DNA of 64,000 nt, from positions 1 through 64,000 of the forward strand of contig JAFTPP010000030.1 of assembly GCA_017463255.1 (NCBI GenBank), in the 5' to 3' direction. This document shows, one piece after another, positions 49,724 to 57,925 of the stretch. Each line of letters opens with the position of its first letter. Positions within the stretch are counted from its first letter, which is position 1. Below the pieces are notes generated by a model, which had not been told where the DNA came from, did not search any database, and saw only the letters and a list, made by a program, of their open reading frames with translations. The position numbers were made by a program, and so were the translations under genes. This DNA is from Lachnospiraceae bacterium. GTDB lineage: Bacteria > Bacillota > Clostridia > Lachnospirales > Lachnospiraceae.

Positions 49724-51073
49724 ATGCAATATCTGAGAAGTCAGGAAAAAACACTTATGGAGAAGTTAGAAATTCTTACGGATGCGGCCAAATATGATGT
49801 GGCCTGTACCAGTAGCGGTGTTGACAGGAAGGGAAGCGGCAATGGTATGGGGAATGCTATCAAAGCCGGTATTTGTCATAGCTTCAGTGCGGATGGCAGA
49901 TGCATTTCCTTATTGAAGATTTTGTTTACTAATGAGTGTATTTATGATTGTAAGTATTGTATTAACCGGGTTTCGAATGATGTACCCAGAGCTGCATTTA
50001 CTCCTGATGAGATTTGTGAGTTAACCATCGGTTTTTACCGAAGGAATTACATAGAAGGATTGTTTTTAAGTTCCGGTATTTTGGTGAGTCCTACCTATAC
50101 CATGGAACTGATTTATCAGGCAATCTATAAGTTGCGTACATTTTATCGTTTTGAAGGTTACATTCATGTGAAGGCAATTCCGGGAGCGGATCCGAAGATT
50201 ATTGAACAATTGGGCCTGTTGGTTGACAGAATGAGTATTAACTTGGAACTTCCTACGGCGGAGGGACTTAAGAAGCTTGCGCCGAATAAACACCGGAAGA
50301 ATATCTTAACGCCCATGAGACAGATTCAAAACGGGATTAAAGAGAATAAGAATGATTTGGTCTTATATAGGAATGCGCCTAAGTTTGTTGCGGCAGGACA
50401 GTCTACCCAGATGATTATCGGTGCTACGGGAGAGACGGACTATCAGATTATGAATGTATCCGAACAACTCTATAAAAAGTTTGATTTAAAGAGGGTATTT
50501 TATTCTGCATTTGTACATGTGAATGACGATAAGGAATTGCCGGCAATTCCCGGAGGACCGCCATTACTTCGGGAACACAGATTATATCAGGCAGATTGGC
50601 TTTTACGTTTCTACGGATTTGAGGCAGGTGAATTATTAAGTGAGGATAAGCCTAATTTTAATGTTCACTTTGATCCGAAATGCGATTGGGCATTGAGACA
50701 TTTGGAGTATTTTCCCGTAGAGATGAATAGGGCTCCTTATGAGATGATTCTCAGGGTGCCGGGGATTGGAGTAAAGAGCGCTAAGCGTATTGTAAATGCC
50801 AGGAGAAACGGTAATCTGACTTTTGAACATTTAAAGAAGATAGGTGTTGTATTAAAAAGGGCACTATACTTTATTACCTGTAACGGAAGAATGATGTATC
50901 GGACTAAGATAGAAGAAGACTATATCAGCCGGCAATTGTTGGGGTTACATGAGAAATTGCCATTTTCACAGGATGGAATGACTTTTACGCAGATTTCATT
51001 GTTTGATGATGTCCGTTTTAATCCGAAACCGGATATCGTTGACGGTAATTTGGCGTTATACGGTCAGTTTTAA
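49724..51073 (+). CDS. Putative DNA modification/repair radical SAM protein (TIGR03916 type)
   Basis: 449 residues from ATG 49724 (GGGGGA 6 nt upstream). Radical SAM cluster CIYDCKYC, then the TIM-barrel core, and a C-terminal helix-hairpin-helix VPGIGVKSAKRIVNAR that should bind DNA. The family occurs as a fixed pair with the following gene. The reaction is not established; DNA repair is inferred from the HhH and the pairing. Confidence 0.88.
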   Translation: MQYLRSQEKTLMEKLEILTDAAKYDVACTSSGVDRKGSGNGMGNAIKAGICHSFSADGRCISLLKILFTNECIYDCKYCINRVSNDVPRAAFTPDEICELTIGFYRRNYIEGLFLSSGILVSPTYTMELIYQAIYKLRTFYRFEGYIHVKAIPGADPKIIEQLGLLVDRMSINLELPTAEGLKKLAPNKHRKNILTPMRQIQNGIKENKNDLVLYRNAPKFVAAGQSTQMIIGATGETDYQIMNVSEQLYKKFDLKRVFYSAFVHVNDDKELPAIPGGPPLLREHRLYQADWLLRFYGFEAGELLSEDKPNFNVHFDPKCDWALRHLEYFPVEMNRAPYEMILRVPGIGVKSAKRIVNARRNGNLTFEHLKKIGVVLKRALYFITCNGRMMYRTKIEEDYISRQLLGLHEKLPFSQDGMTFTQISLFDDVRFNPKPDIVDGNLALYGQF

Positions 51074-51096
51074 TACGAAGTGACAGGAGGGACTAT

Positions 51097-51858
51097 ATGC
51101 AGACGATATTGGTTTGTGAGGATAGCTTTGAAGGAATATTGACGGGGATTTATGAGGCATACGAAAGGAAATTGTCACATGATGATGTGATTATTGAGAC
51201 CGGTGGAGAAGAGAACTTCCGACTGTTTTCTGAATATATTGAGATTAAGGCGGATGAAGAAAAGGCGGTGAAAGTAAGCAGGAGCCTTAGGAGAATGTTG
51301 GGAGATGAAGTGGTTTACGATTTGCATAATGCATTGGCAAGTGAAGATACGGAACGGGGGAATGCGGTTTATCACACTGTAGTAGAAGCATTAAATGGGA
51401 AAGGTCGTAATGTCATGTCCTATTTACAGAATGATTCTGTAAGAAAGGTTTTTGAATTATCACGCAATGTATGGGTGGAAATTCATCATATGTATGGTTT
51501 TTTAAGATTTGAGGAATTGGAGGGTGGTATTTTATATGCTGCCATTGCACCTAAGAATAATATTATTTCCAGACTGATGCCGCATTTTTCGGACAGGTTC
51601 CCGTTAGAAAACTTTGTGATTTACGATGAAAAACGTGATATCTATGCTATACACCCTGCAAAAGGTCAGTGGTTTTTAGTACGGGAACAGGACATGGACG
51701 ACAGAACAGAAGTAAGGGTAAGTGAAGGCGAGGGAAGAATGCAGGAATTGTTCAAAAGCTTTGTAAGGACGATTGCAATCGAATCCAGAACAAATGAGAA
51801 GTTGCAACTGAATATGCTTCCCCTTCGTTTCAGACCATATATGACAGAGTTTCGTTAA
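51097..51858 (+). CDS. TIGR03915-type partner of the radical SAM DNA protein
   Basis: 253 residues. N-terminal VCEDSFEGILTGIYEAY and a later FLRFEELEGGILYAAI are the signatures of the family annotated as putative DNA metabolism protein (SAM_7_link), always next to the radical SAM gene. Contains no recognisable catalytic motif of known repair enzymes, though uracil-DNA-glycosylase links have been proposed for relatives; I cannot confirm this here. Confidence 0.85.
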   Translation: MQTILVCEDSFEGILTGIYEAYERKLSHDDVIIETGGEENFRLFSEYIEIKADEEKAVKVSRSLRRMLGDEVVYDLHNALASEDTERGNAVYHTVVEALNGKGRNVMSYLQNDSVRKVFELSRNVWVEIHHMYGFLRFEELEGGILYAAIAPKNNIISRLMPHFSDRFPLENFVIYDEKRDIYAIHPAKGQWFLVREQDMDDRTEVRVSEGEGRMQELFKSFVRTIAIESRTNEKLQLNMLPLRFRPYMTEFR

Positions 51859-52011
51859 AATGTCTTAATCAGAGAGTGAGTTTAGAAAAATTTCGTTGAA
51901 ATTGCGCAAAATGCAAAAAACCACTTTACTTTTTGGAAAAACACGCTATATTTTAATCATGGTTCTTTTGGGAAATAGTGGGAGCTTTTGAAATGAAAGG
52001 AAGTAGAGAGT

Positions 52012-52248
52012 ATGAACCAAACAGTGGAACGTAAGATTAAGTTAAGACCGGATGAGGTAAAGAGATTTGTAGCAGCGGCTTCGCAGTGTGATTTTGATAT
52101 TGATATTTCGTATAACCGCTATGTTGTGGATGCTAAGTCTATCGTGGGCGTATTGGGTTTGGACTTTAACCAAATGCTTACAATCAGATATTGCGGATAC
52201 AATGAAGCGTTTGAAGCATGTCTTAAGAGTTTTTCATGTGCATGTTAA
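52012..52248 (+). CDS. Degenerate HPr-like protein without the phosphorylatable His
   Basis: 78 residues. The core DAKSIVGVLGLD matches the Ser46 region of HPr, and the beta-alpha layout fits, but the GLHARP loop with His15 is missing. It ends with FSCAC, a small Cys cluster. It cannot accept phosphate from enzyme I in the usual way, so a regulatory or unrelated role is likely. Confidence 0.8.
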   Translation: MNQTVERKIKLRPDEVKRFVAAASQCDFDIDISYNRYVVDAKSIVGVLGLDFNQMLTIRYCGYNEAFEACLKSFSCAC

Positions 52249-52273
52249 TAAGTTTTAGAGATTGGATAAATTG

Positions 52274-52322
52274 ACTCCCTGTAGAAGATGGTGTACGCTA
52301 TCTTTGCCGGGAGTTTTTTTTT
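52274..52322 (+). terminator. Terminator of the HPr-like gene
   Basis: Outer stem ACTCCC (52274-52279) / GGGAGT (52309-52314) with an inner AGAT/ATCT stem and nine or more T residues. Confidence 0.75.
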
Positions 52323-52367
52323 TGAAATACAAACAGTGTATTAAATTACTATGAAAGGAGCATGGTT

Positions 52368-54764
52368 ATGTTGATTTCGGTTTCGGTCAGAAATCTGGTG
52401 GAGTTTATTTTGCGTTCCGGGAATATTGACAATCGAAGAACGGTATCTGCGGACAATGCCATGCTCGAGGGCGGTAAAGCCCATAGGAAAATACAATCCC
52501 GGATGGGAGTTAATTATCGGGCTGAAGTTTCTCTTAAGAAAGTAATTTCCACAGACAGATATGACTTAAAGATTGAAGGACGTGCTGACGGGATTATTGA
52601 TTTGGGTGACGGACAGTACGAAATAGATGAGATTAAGGGGACTTACCGTGACTTAATGAAGATTAAGGAGCCGGTGGAGGTTCATCTTGCCCAGGCTATG
52701 TGCTATGCATATATTTATGCTAGTGAGCAGGAATTATCCCAGATGGGAGTAAGGGTTACTTATTGCAATCTGGAAGATACAGATCAGATTAAGTATTTTG
52801 AAAGCTCTTATTCCTTTGAATATTTAGAACAGTGGTTTACTGACTTGGTTAAAAAATATCTGGTTTGGACTGATTTGCAGTATGATTGGAATTTAATCAG
52901 GCAGCAATCATTACAGGAAATGGAATTCCCTTTTGAGTACAGAGAAGGGCAGAAGGAGCTGGTAACATATGCTTATCAGACTATTTATCACAAAAAGAAG
53001 TTGTTTATTGAGGCACCAACAGGAGTAGGAAAGACCATTTCTACGGTATTTCCTTCTTTAAAGGCCATGGGAGTAGGGCTTGCAGACAAGCTCTTTTATC
53101 TTACTGCAAAAACCATTACCAGAACTGTAGCAGATGATACGATTCAGCTGTTGCGTCGTAAGGGACTTAAGTTTAAGAGTATTATTCTTACAGCGAAGGA
53201 TAAGATATGTTTTCAGGAAGAAACGGAATGTAATCCGTTTCATTGTCCGTATGCATTGGGGCATTATGACAGAATTAATGATGCCATATATGATTTAATT
53301 ACCCATGAAGAGAGCTTTTCAAGGGAAGTCATTGAAGAATATGCAAGAAAGCATCAGGTTTGCCCATTTGAATTCAGCTTGGATGTCAGTCTGTTTTCAG
53401 ATGGTATTATTTGCGATTACAATTATTTGTTTGATCCCCATGTGTATTTAAAACGCTTTTTTTCGGAGGGCGAAAGTAAGGATTATATATTTTTAATTGA
53501 CGAGGCACATAATCTTTTGGACCGCGGAAGGAATATGTATAGTGCCGTTTTGTGCAAAGAGGACTTTATGGAGTTAAAAAGAGCGGTGAAGGAAGCTGAC
53601 TCCAGAATGGCAAAACAATTAGAAAAATGTAATAAAGAAATGTTGGGCATGAAGCGTATGTGTAACGGCTATCAGGTGGATGTGCCGATAGACTCTTTTG
53701 TTATGCAGTTAAGCAGACTTTCAGCAATGATGGAAAGTTATCTGGAAGATCATGAAGATGGTGAACTCAGAAAGAAGATTTTAGAATTTTATTTTGAAGT
53801 ATCACATTTTTTGTTAATCAATGATTTAATGGATGACCATTATGTGGTATACAGTGAAATGTTAGAAAATGGTTATTTTGCATTGAGGCTTTATAATGTG
53901 GATCCCTCCCGTAATTTACAGCAGTGTATGCTGAGAGGAAGAAGCTCTGTTTTGTTTTCTGCCACATTGCTGCCGATTCAGTATTATAAAAAACTGTTGG
54001 GAGGAGAAGAAACGGACTATGAAGTGTATGCAGAGTCTACCTTTAATCCCCAAAAGAGAGGTCTTTTTATAGCAAGTGACGTAACGAGTAAATATTCAAG
54101 ACGTGGAAAGAGTGAGTACTATTCTATCGCACGGTATATTGATGCCATTGTGAATCAGAGATTTGGTAACTATATGGTCTTTTTCCCATCCCATTCTTTT
54201 CTTAAAAATGTGCTTGAAGTTTATTTGGACTATTTTGGATCAGAGCGGGTGGAATGTATTGTTCAGGAAAGTAATATGTCCGAACAGGACAGAGAAGTGT
54301 TTTTGGGACGGTTTCAGGGGAATCTTGACTGTGACCTTGAATCCCAAATTGACATGGAAGTTGAGATGGAAGAAGAAACTTCTCTGGTGGGATTCTGCGT
54401 TATGGGTGGATTGTTCAGTGAAGGGATTGACCTAAAGAATGATTCTCTTATAGGAGCAATTATTGTTGGAACGGGGATTCCGCAAGTGTGTTACGAAAAT
54501 GAGATTTTAAAATCATACTTTGATGAGAAGGATGGGGCAGGCTTTGATTATGCATATAAGTATCCGGGAATGAACAAGGTCTTACAAGCGGCAGGAAGGG
54601 TTATCAGAACCCATGATGATGTGGGGATTGTTGCTTTGTTGGATGAACGTTTTACAGGATATCAGTATCAGAAAATGTTTCCGCGTGAATGGACAGGCTA
54701 TGAAATTGTTACAGGAGACACAGTAGGAAACCATGTGACAAAATTCTGGGACAAGTGGCTGTGA
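52368..54764 (+). CDS. Cas4-like nuclease fused to DinG/Rad3-type Fe-S helicase
   Basis: 798 residues from ATG 52368 (AAAGGAG 7 nt upstream). Residues 1-165 form a PD-(D/E)xK/Cas4-like module (GGKAHRKIQ, then EIDEIKGTYRD with the acidic-acidic-Lys site). The helicase follows: Walker A EAPTGVGKT, DEAH box LIDEAHNL, and late motif QAAGRVIRTHDD. Between motifs I and II four cysteines (CFQEETEC, FHC, QVC) fit the Fe-S cluster of XPD/DinG helicases. It likely opens and trims DNA during repair. Related fusions occur widely in Firmicutes. Confidence 0.9.
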   Translation: MLISVSVRNLVEFILRSGNIDNRRTVSADNAMLEGGKAHRKIQSRMGVNYRAEVSLKKVISTDRYDLKIEGRADGIIDLGDGQYEIDEIKGTYRDLMKIKEPVEVHLAQAMCYAYIYASEQELSQMGVRVTYCNLEDTDQIKYFESSYSFEYLEQWFTDLVKKYLVWTDLQYDWNLIRQQSLQEMEFPFEYREGQKELVTYAYQTIYHKKKLFIEAPTGVGKTISTVFPSLKAMGVGLADKLFYLTAKTITRTVADDTIQLLRRKGLKFKSIILTAKDKICFQEETECNPFHCPYALGHYDRINDAIYDLITHEESFSREVIEEYARKHQVCPFEFSLDVSLFSDGIICDYNYLFDPHVYLKRFFSEGESKDYIFLIDEAHNLLDRGRNMYSAVLCKEDFMELKRAVKEADSRMAKQLEKCNKEMLGMKRMCNGYQVDVPIDSFVMQLSRLSAMMESYLEDHEDGELRKKILEFYFEVSHFLLINDLMDDHYVVYSEMLENGYFALRLYNVDPSRNLQQCMLRGRSSVLFSATLLPIQYYKKLLGGEETDYEVYAESTFNPQKRGLFIASDVTSKYSRRGKSEYYSIARYIDAIVNQRFGNYMVFFPSHSFLKNVLEVYLDYFGSERVECIVQESNMSEQDREVFLGRFQGNLDCDLESQIDMEVEMEEETSLVGFCVMGGLFSEGIDLKNDSLIGAIIVGTGIPQVCYENEILKSYFDEKDGAGFDYAYKYPGMNKVLQAAGRVIRTHDDVGIVALLDERFTGYQYQKMFPREWTGYEIVTGDTVGNHVTKFWDKWL

Positions 54765-54785
54765 ATTCGACAAAAAAGAACGATA

Positions 54786-54799
54786 TGACACGTGTGTCA
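54786..54799. repeat. Palindrome TGACAC-GT-GTGTCA
   Basis: Perfect 6-bp arms around GT; protein-binding site or part of the DnaA-box region that follows. Confidence 0.7.
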
Positions 54800-54821
54800 C
54801 ACGATGAAAGTACAAAAAAAG

Positions 54822-54858
54822 ACATTTTCTGACATGGAAAAACAGTGTCAGAAAATGT
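54822..54858. repeat. 13-bp perfect inverted repeat adjoining a DnaA box
   Basis: ACATTTTCTGACA (54822-54834) and TGTCAGAAAATGT (54846-54858), loop of 11 nt. There is no T-run, so it is not an intrinsic terminator on the plus strand. Its last three bases are the start of a consensus DnaA box. Confidence 0.85.
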
Positions 54859-54935
54859 GGATAACTATGTGGAAAGTGGGGATTTCTCGGCACTTTTTGG
54901 ACTTATCCACATAAAATAACCAAAAGTAATCCACA
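54856..54935. promoter_or_regulatory. Cluster of DnaA boxes
   Basis: Two perfect TTATCCACA boxes, one in each orientation (54856-54864 minus; 54903-54911 plus), plus TAATCCACA (54927-54935, one mismatch) and a weaker CTTTCCACA (54868-54876, minus). No dnaA, dnaN or other origin gene is nearby, so a titration or regulatory cluster is more likely than oriC. Confidence 0.7.
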
Positions 54936-55045
54936 TTTTTGCAGATTTTTTTTGTGACAAGTGAGTATGAGTGAAAAACTTCATTATGTTAACGATTGAC
55001 TATGTTGGTGAATTTTGATAAAACCTTCTTTGGGAGATGATTGAT

Positions 55046-56428
55046 ATGAAAAAATTAATAGGTAATAAAGCTTTCTATTTAATGGTGTTGGGTGTAGCCG
55101 TACCGATTATGATACAAAACGGAATTACCAATTTTGTAGGAATGCTTGATAATATTATGGTAGGCCGTGTGGGAACGGATCAAATGTCTGGTGTAGCAAT
55201 TGTAAATCAATTGTTATTCGTTTTTAATCTATGTATATTCGGCGGGGTATCCGGAGCGGGGGTTTTCGGAGCACAGTTTTTTGGACAAAAGAATCATGAG
55301 GGAGTCAGAGATACTTTCCGATATAAAATGGTTATTTCGGGCGTGATTGTAGCAGTAGCATATGTTGTCTTTATTATTTTTGGTGAAGATTTGATTTCCT
55401 TATATCTTCATGACGGAAGTAAGAGCGGTGATTTAGAAGCGACAGCAAGATATGCTAAGAGCTATTTGACGATTATGCTTATTGAATTAATTCCGTTTGC
55501 CGTAATACAGGTTTATGCGGGAACCCTTAGGGAAACCGGCGAGACTGTTCTTCCGATGAAGGCGGGGTTGGCAGCTGTTGCAGTCAATTTAGTGCTTAAT
55601 TATATTTTGATTTTCGGTAAATTTGGTGCGCCAAAGTTTGGGGTAGAAGGAGCTGCTATTGCAACGGTAGTTTCCAGATTTGTGGAATTGGGGATTGTTC
55701 TTATATGGACTCATAGACATAAAGAGAAGAATGTTTTTGTTGTCGGAGCATATAAGAACTTTAGAATTCCGAAAAACCTTGCATTAAAAATAACCGTTAA
55801 GGGTATGCCTCTTTTAGTAAATGAGGGGTTATGGTCCGCAGGACAGGCAATGCTGTTACAATGTTATTCTGTAAGAGGTCTTGCAGTAGTTGCCGGACTT
55901 AATATTTCCAATACCATTGCCAATTTATTTAATATCGTATTCTTGGCATTGGGAAGTTCGATTTCTATAGTGGTTGGTCAGATGTTAGGAGCCGGGAAGA
56001 GGCAGGAAGCAAAGAATACGGCTTATAAGATGACATTTTTTGCGGTTGCCTGTTGTTTGGTGTTAGCAATTATTATGAGTCTTGGAGGAAGGTTTTTCCC
56101 ATATTTGTATAATGTGGAACCTGAGGTGCACAAGCTTGCATCCATGTTAATTGTCATTGCTGCATTAACCATGCCAATCCATGCTTATATGAATGCTACG
56201 TATTTTACCTTACGTTCGGGAGGAAAAACATTTATCACCTTCTTATTTGACAGCGTATATATGTGGGTTGTGTCCATACCTCTTGCGTATGGGCTGGCAC
56301 ATTATACTGAAATCCCGATTTTATACTTATTTTTAGCAGTACAGCTCATTGATTTGGTCAAGTGTGCCATAGGATTTTTAATGGTAAAAAGCGGAATCTG
56401 GATTCAAAATATTGTTGATGAAAAATAG
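55046..56428 (+). CDS. MATE-family multidrug/Na+ antiporter
   Basis: 460 residues from ATG 55046; an ATG at 55037 sits too close to GGGAG. Twelve membrane segments in two related halves. Start LGVAVPIMIQNGITNFVGMLDNIMVGRVG is typical. Exports cationic compounds in exchange for Na+ or H+. Monocistronic; lies after the DnaA-box region. Confidence 0.92.
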   Translation: MKKLIGNKAFYLMVLGVAVPIMIQNGITNFVGMLDNIMVGRVGTDQMSGVAIVNQLLFVFNLCIFGGVSGAGVFGAQFFGQKNHEGVRDTFRYKMVISGVIVAVAYVVFIIFGEDLISLYLHDGSKSGDLEATARYAKSYLTIMLIELIPFAVIQVYAGTLRETGETVLPMKAGLAAVAVNLVLNYILIFGKFGAPKFGVEGAAIATVVSRFVELGIVLIWTHRHKEKNVFVVGAYKNFRIPKNLALKITVKGMPLLVNEGLWSAGQAMLLQCYSVRGLAVVAGLNISNTIANLFNIVFLALGSSISIVVGQMLGAGKRQEAKNTAYKMTFFAVACCLVLAIIMSLGGRFFPYLYNVEPEVHKLASMLIVIAALTMPIHAYMNATYFTLRSGGKTFITFLFDSVYMWVVSIPLAYGLAHYTEIPILYLFLAVQLIDLVKCAIGFLMVKSGIWIQNIVDEK

Positions 56429-56441
56429 TGAATCAAATAAA

Positions 56442-56472
56442 AAGAGGAAGTGACTTTTCGTTACTTCCTCTT
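56442..56472. terminator. Bidirectional terminator
   Basis: Perfect 10-bp stem AAGAGGAAGT / ACTTCCTCTT with an 11-nt loop, between the MATE gene and the minus-strand response regulator. Confidence 0.8.
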
Positions 56473-56480
56473 AATACTTC

Positions 56481-57194
56481 TTATTGATTCTTTTTATATT
56501 CCAGATACATATCTCTGATTTTGCGGCTTTCTCTTTTTCTTATTGGAACAAGCAAACCTGTTACTGTTAAGAAATCTTCTTCAACAATGTTTTTTATATG
56601 TTCCATGTTGATAATATAGCTTTGGTGACAACGTAAGAATTTGGTTGAATTTAACTGGTTCTCAATTTCATTCAATTTCCCGTATGTCTTAACAGTCTCG
56701 CCGCTAATCAGGTGAATGGACAAAACTTTGTCGTCAGACTCAATGTGGACGATTTCGTGATAATCAATTACCCTGTCACTATAATTACTCTTAACAACCA
56801 AATGCTTGTGCTCTGTATGAGGTCTTGACTCGATGAATTTTTCCAGTAACTGTTTCAGTTTACTTGTATCAAAAGGTTTTACCAAATAACCGAAAGCAAG
56901 CATATCATAGCTTTCCAAAGCATGAGACGAAGAAGCGGTACAAAAAATAATTTCCACCTTGGAGTCTAATGCCCGGATAGATTTACCGCTTTCGATTCCG
57001 TTAATGTCGTCCATGTAAATATCTAAAAGGAGCAAATCCAAATGGTTTTTCTCATAAAAAGACAATAACTCTTTACCGCTTTTGAAGGAATGAATACGAT
57101 AATCCAACTGTTTCTCGTCGAAAAACTTAACTATGAAATTGTTAAGGATCATTAACTCAATTTCACTGTCATCACAGATACCGATGGTTATCAT
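56481..57194 (-). CDS. LytTR-type response regulator (AgrA/VirR class)
   Basis: 237 residues from ATG 57194; a GTG at 57203 is less likely. Receiver domain with acidic pair GICDDSE, phospho-acceptor Asp in LLLLDIYMDD and Lys in LVKPFD, then a LytTR DNA-binding domain (FLRCHQSYIINMEHI). No histidine kinase is adjacent. A run of eight G lies just upstream of the start on the minus strand. Confidence 0.92.
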   Translation of the reverse strand: MITIGICDDSEIELMILNNFIVKFFDEKQLDYRIHSFKSGKELLSFYEKNHLDLLLLDIYMDDINGIESGKSIRALDSKVEIIFCTASSSHALESYDMLAFGYLVKPFDTSKLKQLLEKFIESRPHTEHKHLVVKSNYSDRVIDYHEIVHIESDDKVLSIHLISGETVKTYGKLNEIENQLNSTKFLRCHQSYIINMEHIKNIVEEDFLTVTGLLVPIRKRESRKIRDMYLEYKKNQ

Positions 57195-57202
57195 ACTTTG
57201 CA

Positions 57203-57210
57203 CCCCCCCC
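57203..57210 (-). repeat. Poly-G(8) tract in the response-regulator ribosome binding site
   Basis: On the minus strand AAAGGGGGGGG precedes TGCAAAGT and ATG. The tract forms the Shine-Dalgarno itself, so slippage in it would alter spacing or strength. Confidence 0.8.
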
Positions 57211-57480
57211 TTTAATTTGTAACCTGTAGTAAATTATAACAAGATTAAACAAGGTTATCAAGTAAAATAATTCTGAAAACTACCGAAATCGACAAAAAAA
57301 ATTGCGAATATTACAATTCCGTTAACACTAAATTGTGTTAATATATATTTACAAACTAAATTGCTAATATACATTCATTTGTCCCTTTTTGGAAGGTCTT
57401 TCGGAATAACCCGGAGGGCTTTCTTTTTTGCGCGAAAATGAGCCATGCTTCGAAATGCGCATGGCTCAATATAAAAATAA
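57211..57480. other. Intergenic region without protein genes
   Basis: About 270 bp. It holds an inverted repeat TTAACAC/GTGTTAA (57322-57341), an intrinsic terminator (57392-57429) with no coding gene before it, and a perfect TGAGCCATGC/GCATGGCTCA hairpin (57439-57468). A small RNA on the plus strand is possible. Confidence 0.5.
57392..57429 (+). terminator. Orphan intrinsic terminator
   Basis: 13-bp stem GAAGGTCTTTCGG / CCGGAGGGCTTTC (all pairs Watson-Crick or G-T), loop AATAAC, six T. Nothing protein-coding precedes it on this strand for over 900 bp. Confidence 0.75.
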
Positions 57481-57483
57481 TTG

Positions 57484-57512
57484 TTGACATACAATATTAT
57501 ACGGTGTATAGT
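57484..57512 (+). promoter_or_regulatory. Promoter of the padR operon
   Basis: TTGACA (57484-57489), 17-nt spacer, TATAGT (57507-57512); overlapped by operator 1. Confidence 0.85.
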
Positions 57513-57515
57513 ATC
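57493..57515. promoter_or_regulatory. PadR operator 1
   Basis: AATATTATAC-GGT-GTATAGTATC, an imperfect dyad (two mismatches) covering the spacer and -10. Confidence 0.75.
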
Positions 57516-57524
57516 CACATCAGG

Positions 57525-57547
57525 AATATTATACGCTGTATAATATT
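57525..57547. promoter_or_regulatory. PadR operator 2
   Basis: AATATTATAC-GCT-GTATAATATT, perfect 10-bp arms, 32 bp (three helical turns) downstream of operator 1. Confidence 0.8.
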
Positions 57548-57601
57548 GTGTGAAAAAATAATATTATAGAAATGAATAGATGAAAAGAGAGGAGAGGTCT
57601 G

Positions 57602-57925
57602 ATGGTATTTAATACAGGAGCTGCATTATTAGATGCAATTGTACTGGCTGTAGTATCTCAGGATGAGCGAGGGACATATGGTTACAGAATAACTCAGGAT
57701 GTAAGGCAGATTATTGAACTGAGTGAGTCAACGTTATATCCGGTGCTTCGCAGACTGCAAAAGGACGGTTGTCTTGAAATATACGATATGGAATGCGCAG
57801 GCAGAAATCGACGTTATTACAAGTTGACTATTCCGGGAGTGCAGAAGTTAAATATGTACAGGCAGGAATGGAAGAGTTATTCAGACAAAGTAACAACATT
57901 ATTTGAAGGGGGAAGTTTCCAATGA
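57602..57925 (+). CDS. PadR-family transcriptional repressor
   Basis: 107 residues. Winged helix with GTYGYRITQDV and SESTLYPVLRRLQKDG, the PadR signature. The two dyads at its promoter indicate autorepression. Overlaps the DUF1700 gene by 4 nt (ATGA). Confidence 0.93.
   Translation: MVFNTGAALLDAIVLAVVSQDERGTYGYRITQDVRQIIELSESTLYPVLRRLQKDGCLEIYDMECAGRNRRYYKLTIPGVQKLNMYRQEWKSYSDKVTTLFEGGSFQ

Noticed and set aside
54765-55036. Chromosomal origin oriC
   Set aside because: DnaA boxes are present but dnaA, dnaN, recF, gyrB or rpmH are not adjacent, and no clear unwinding element was found.
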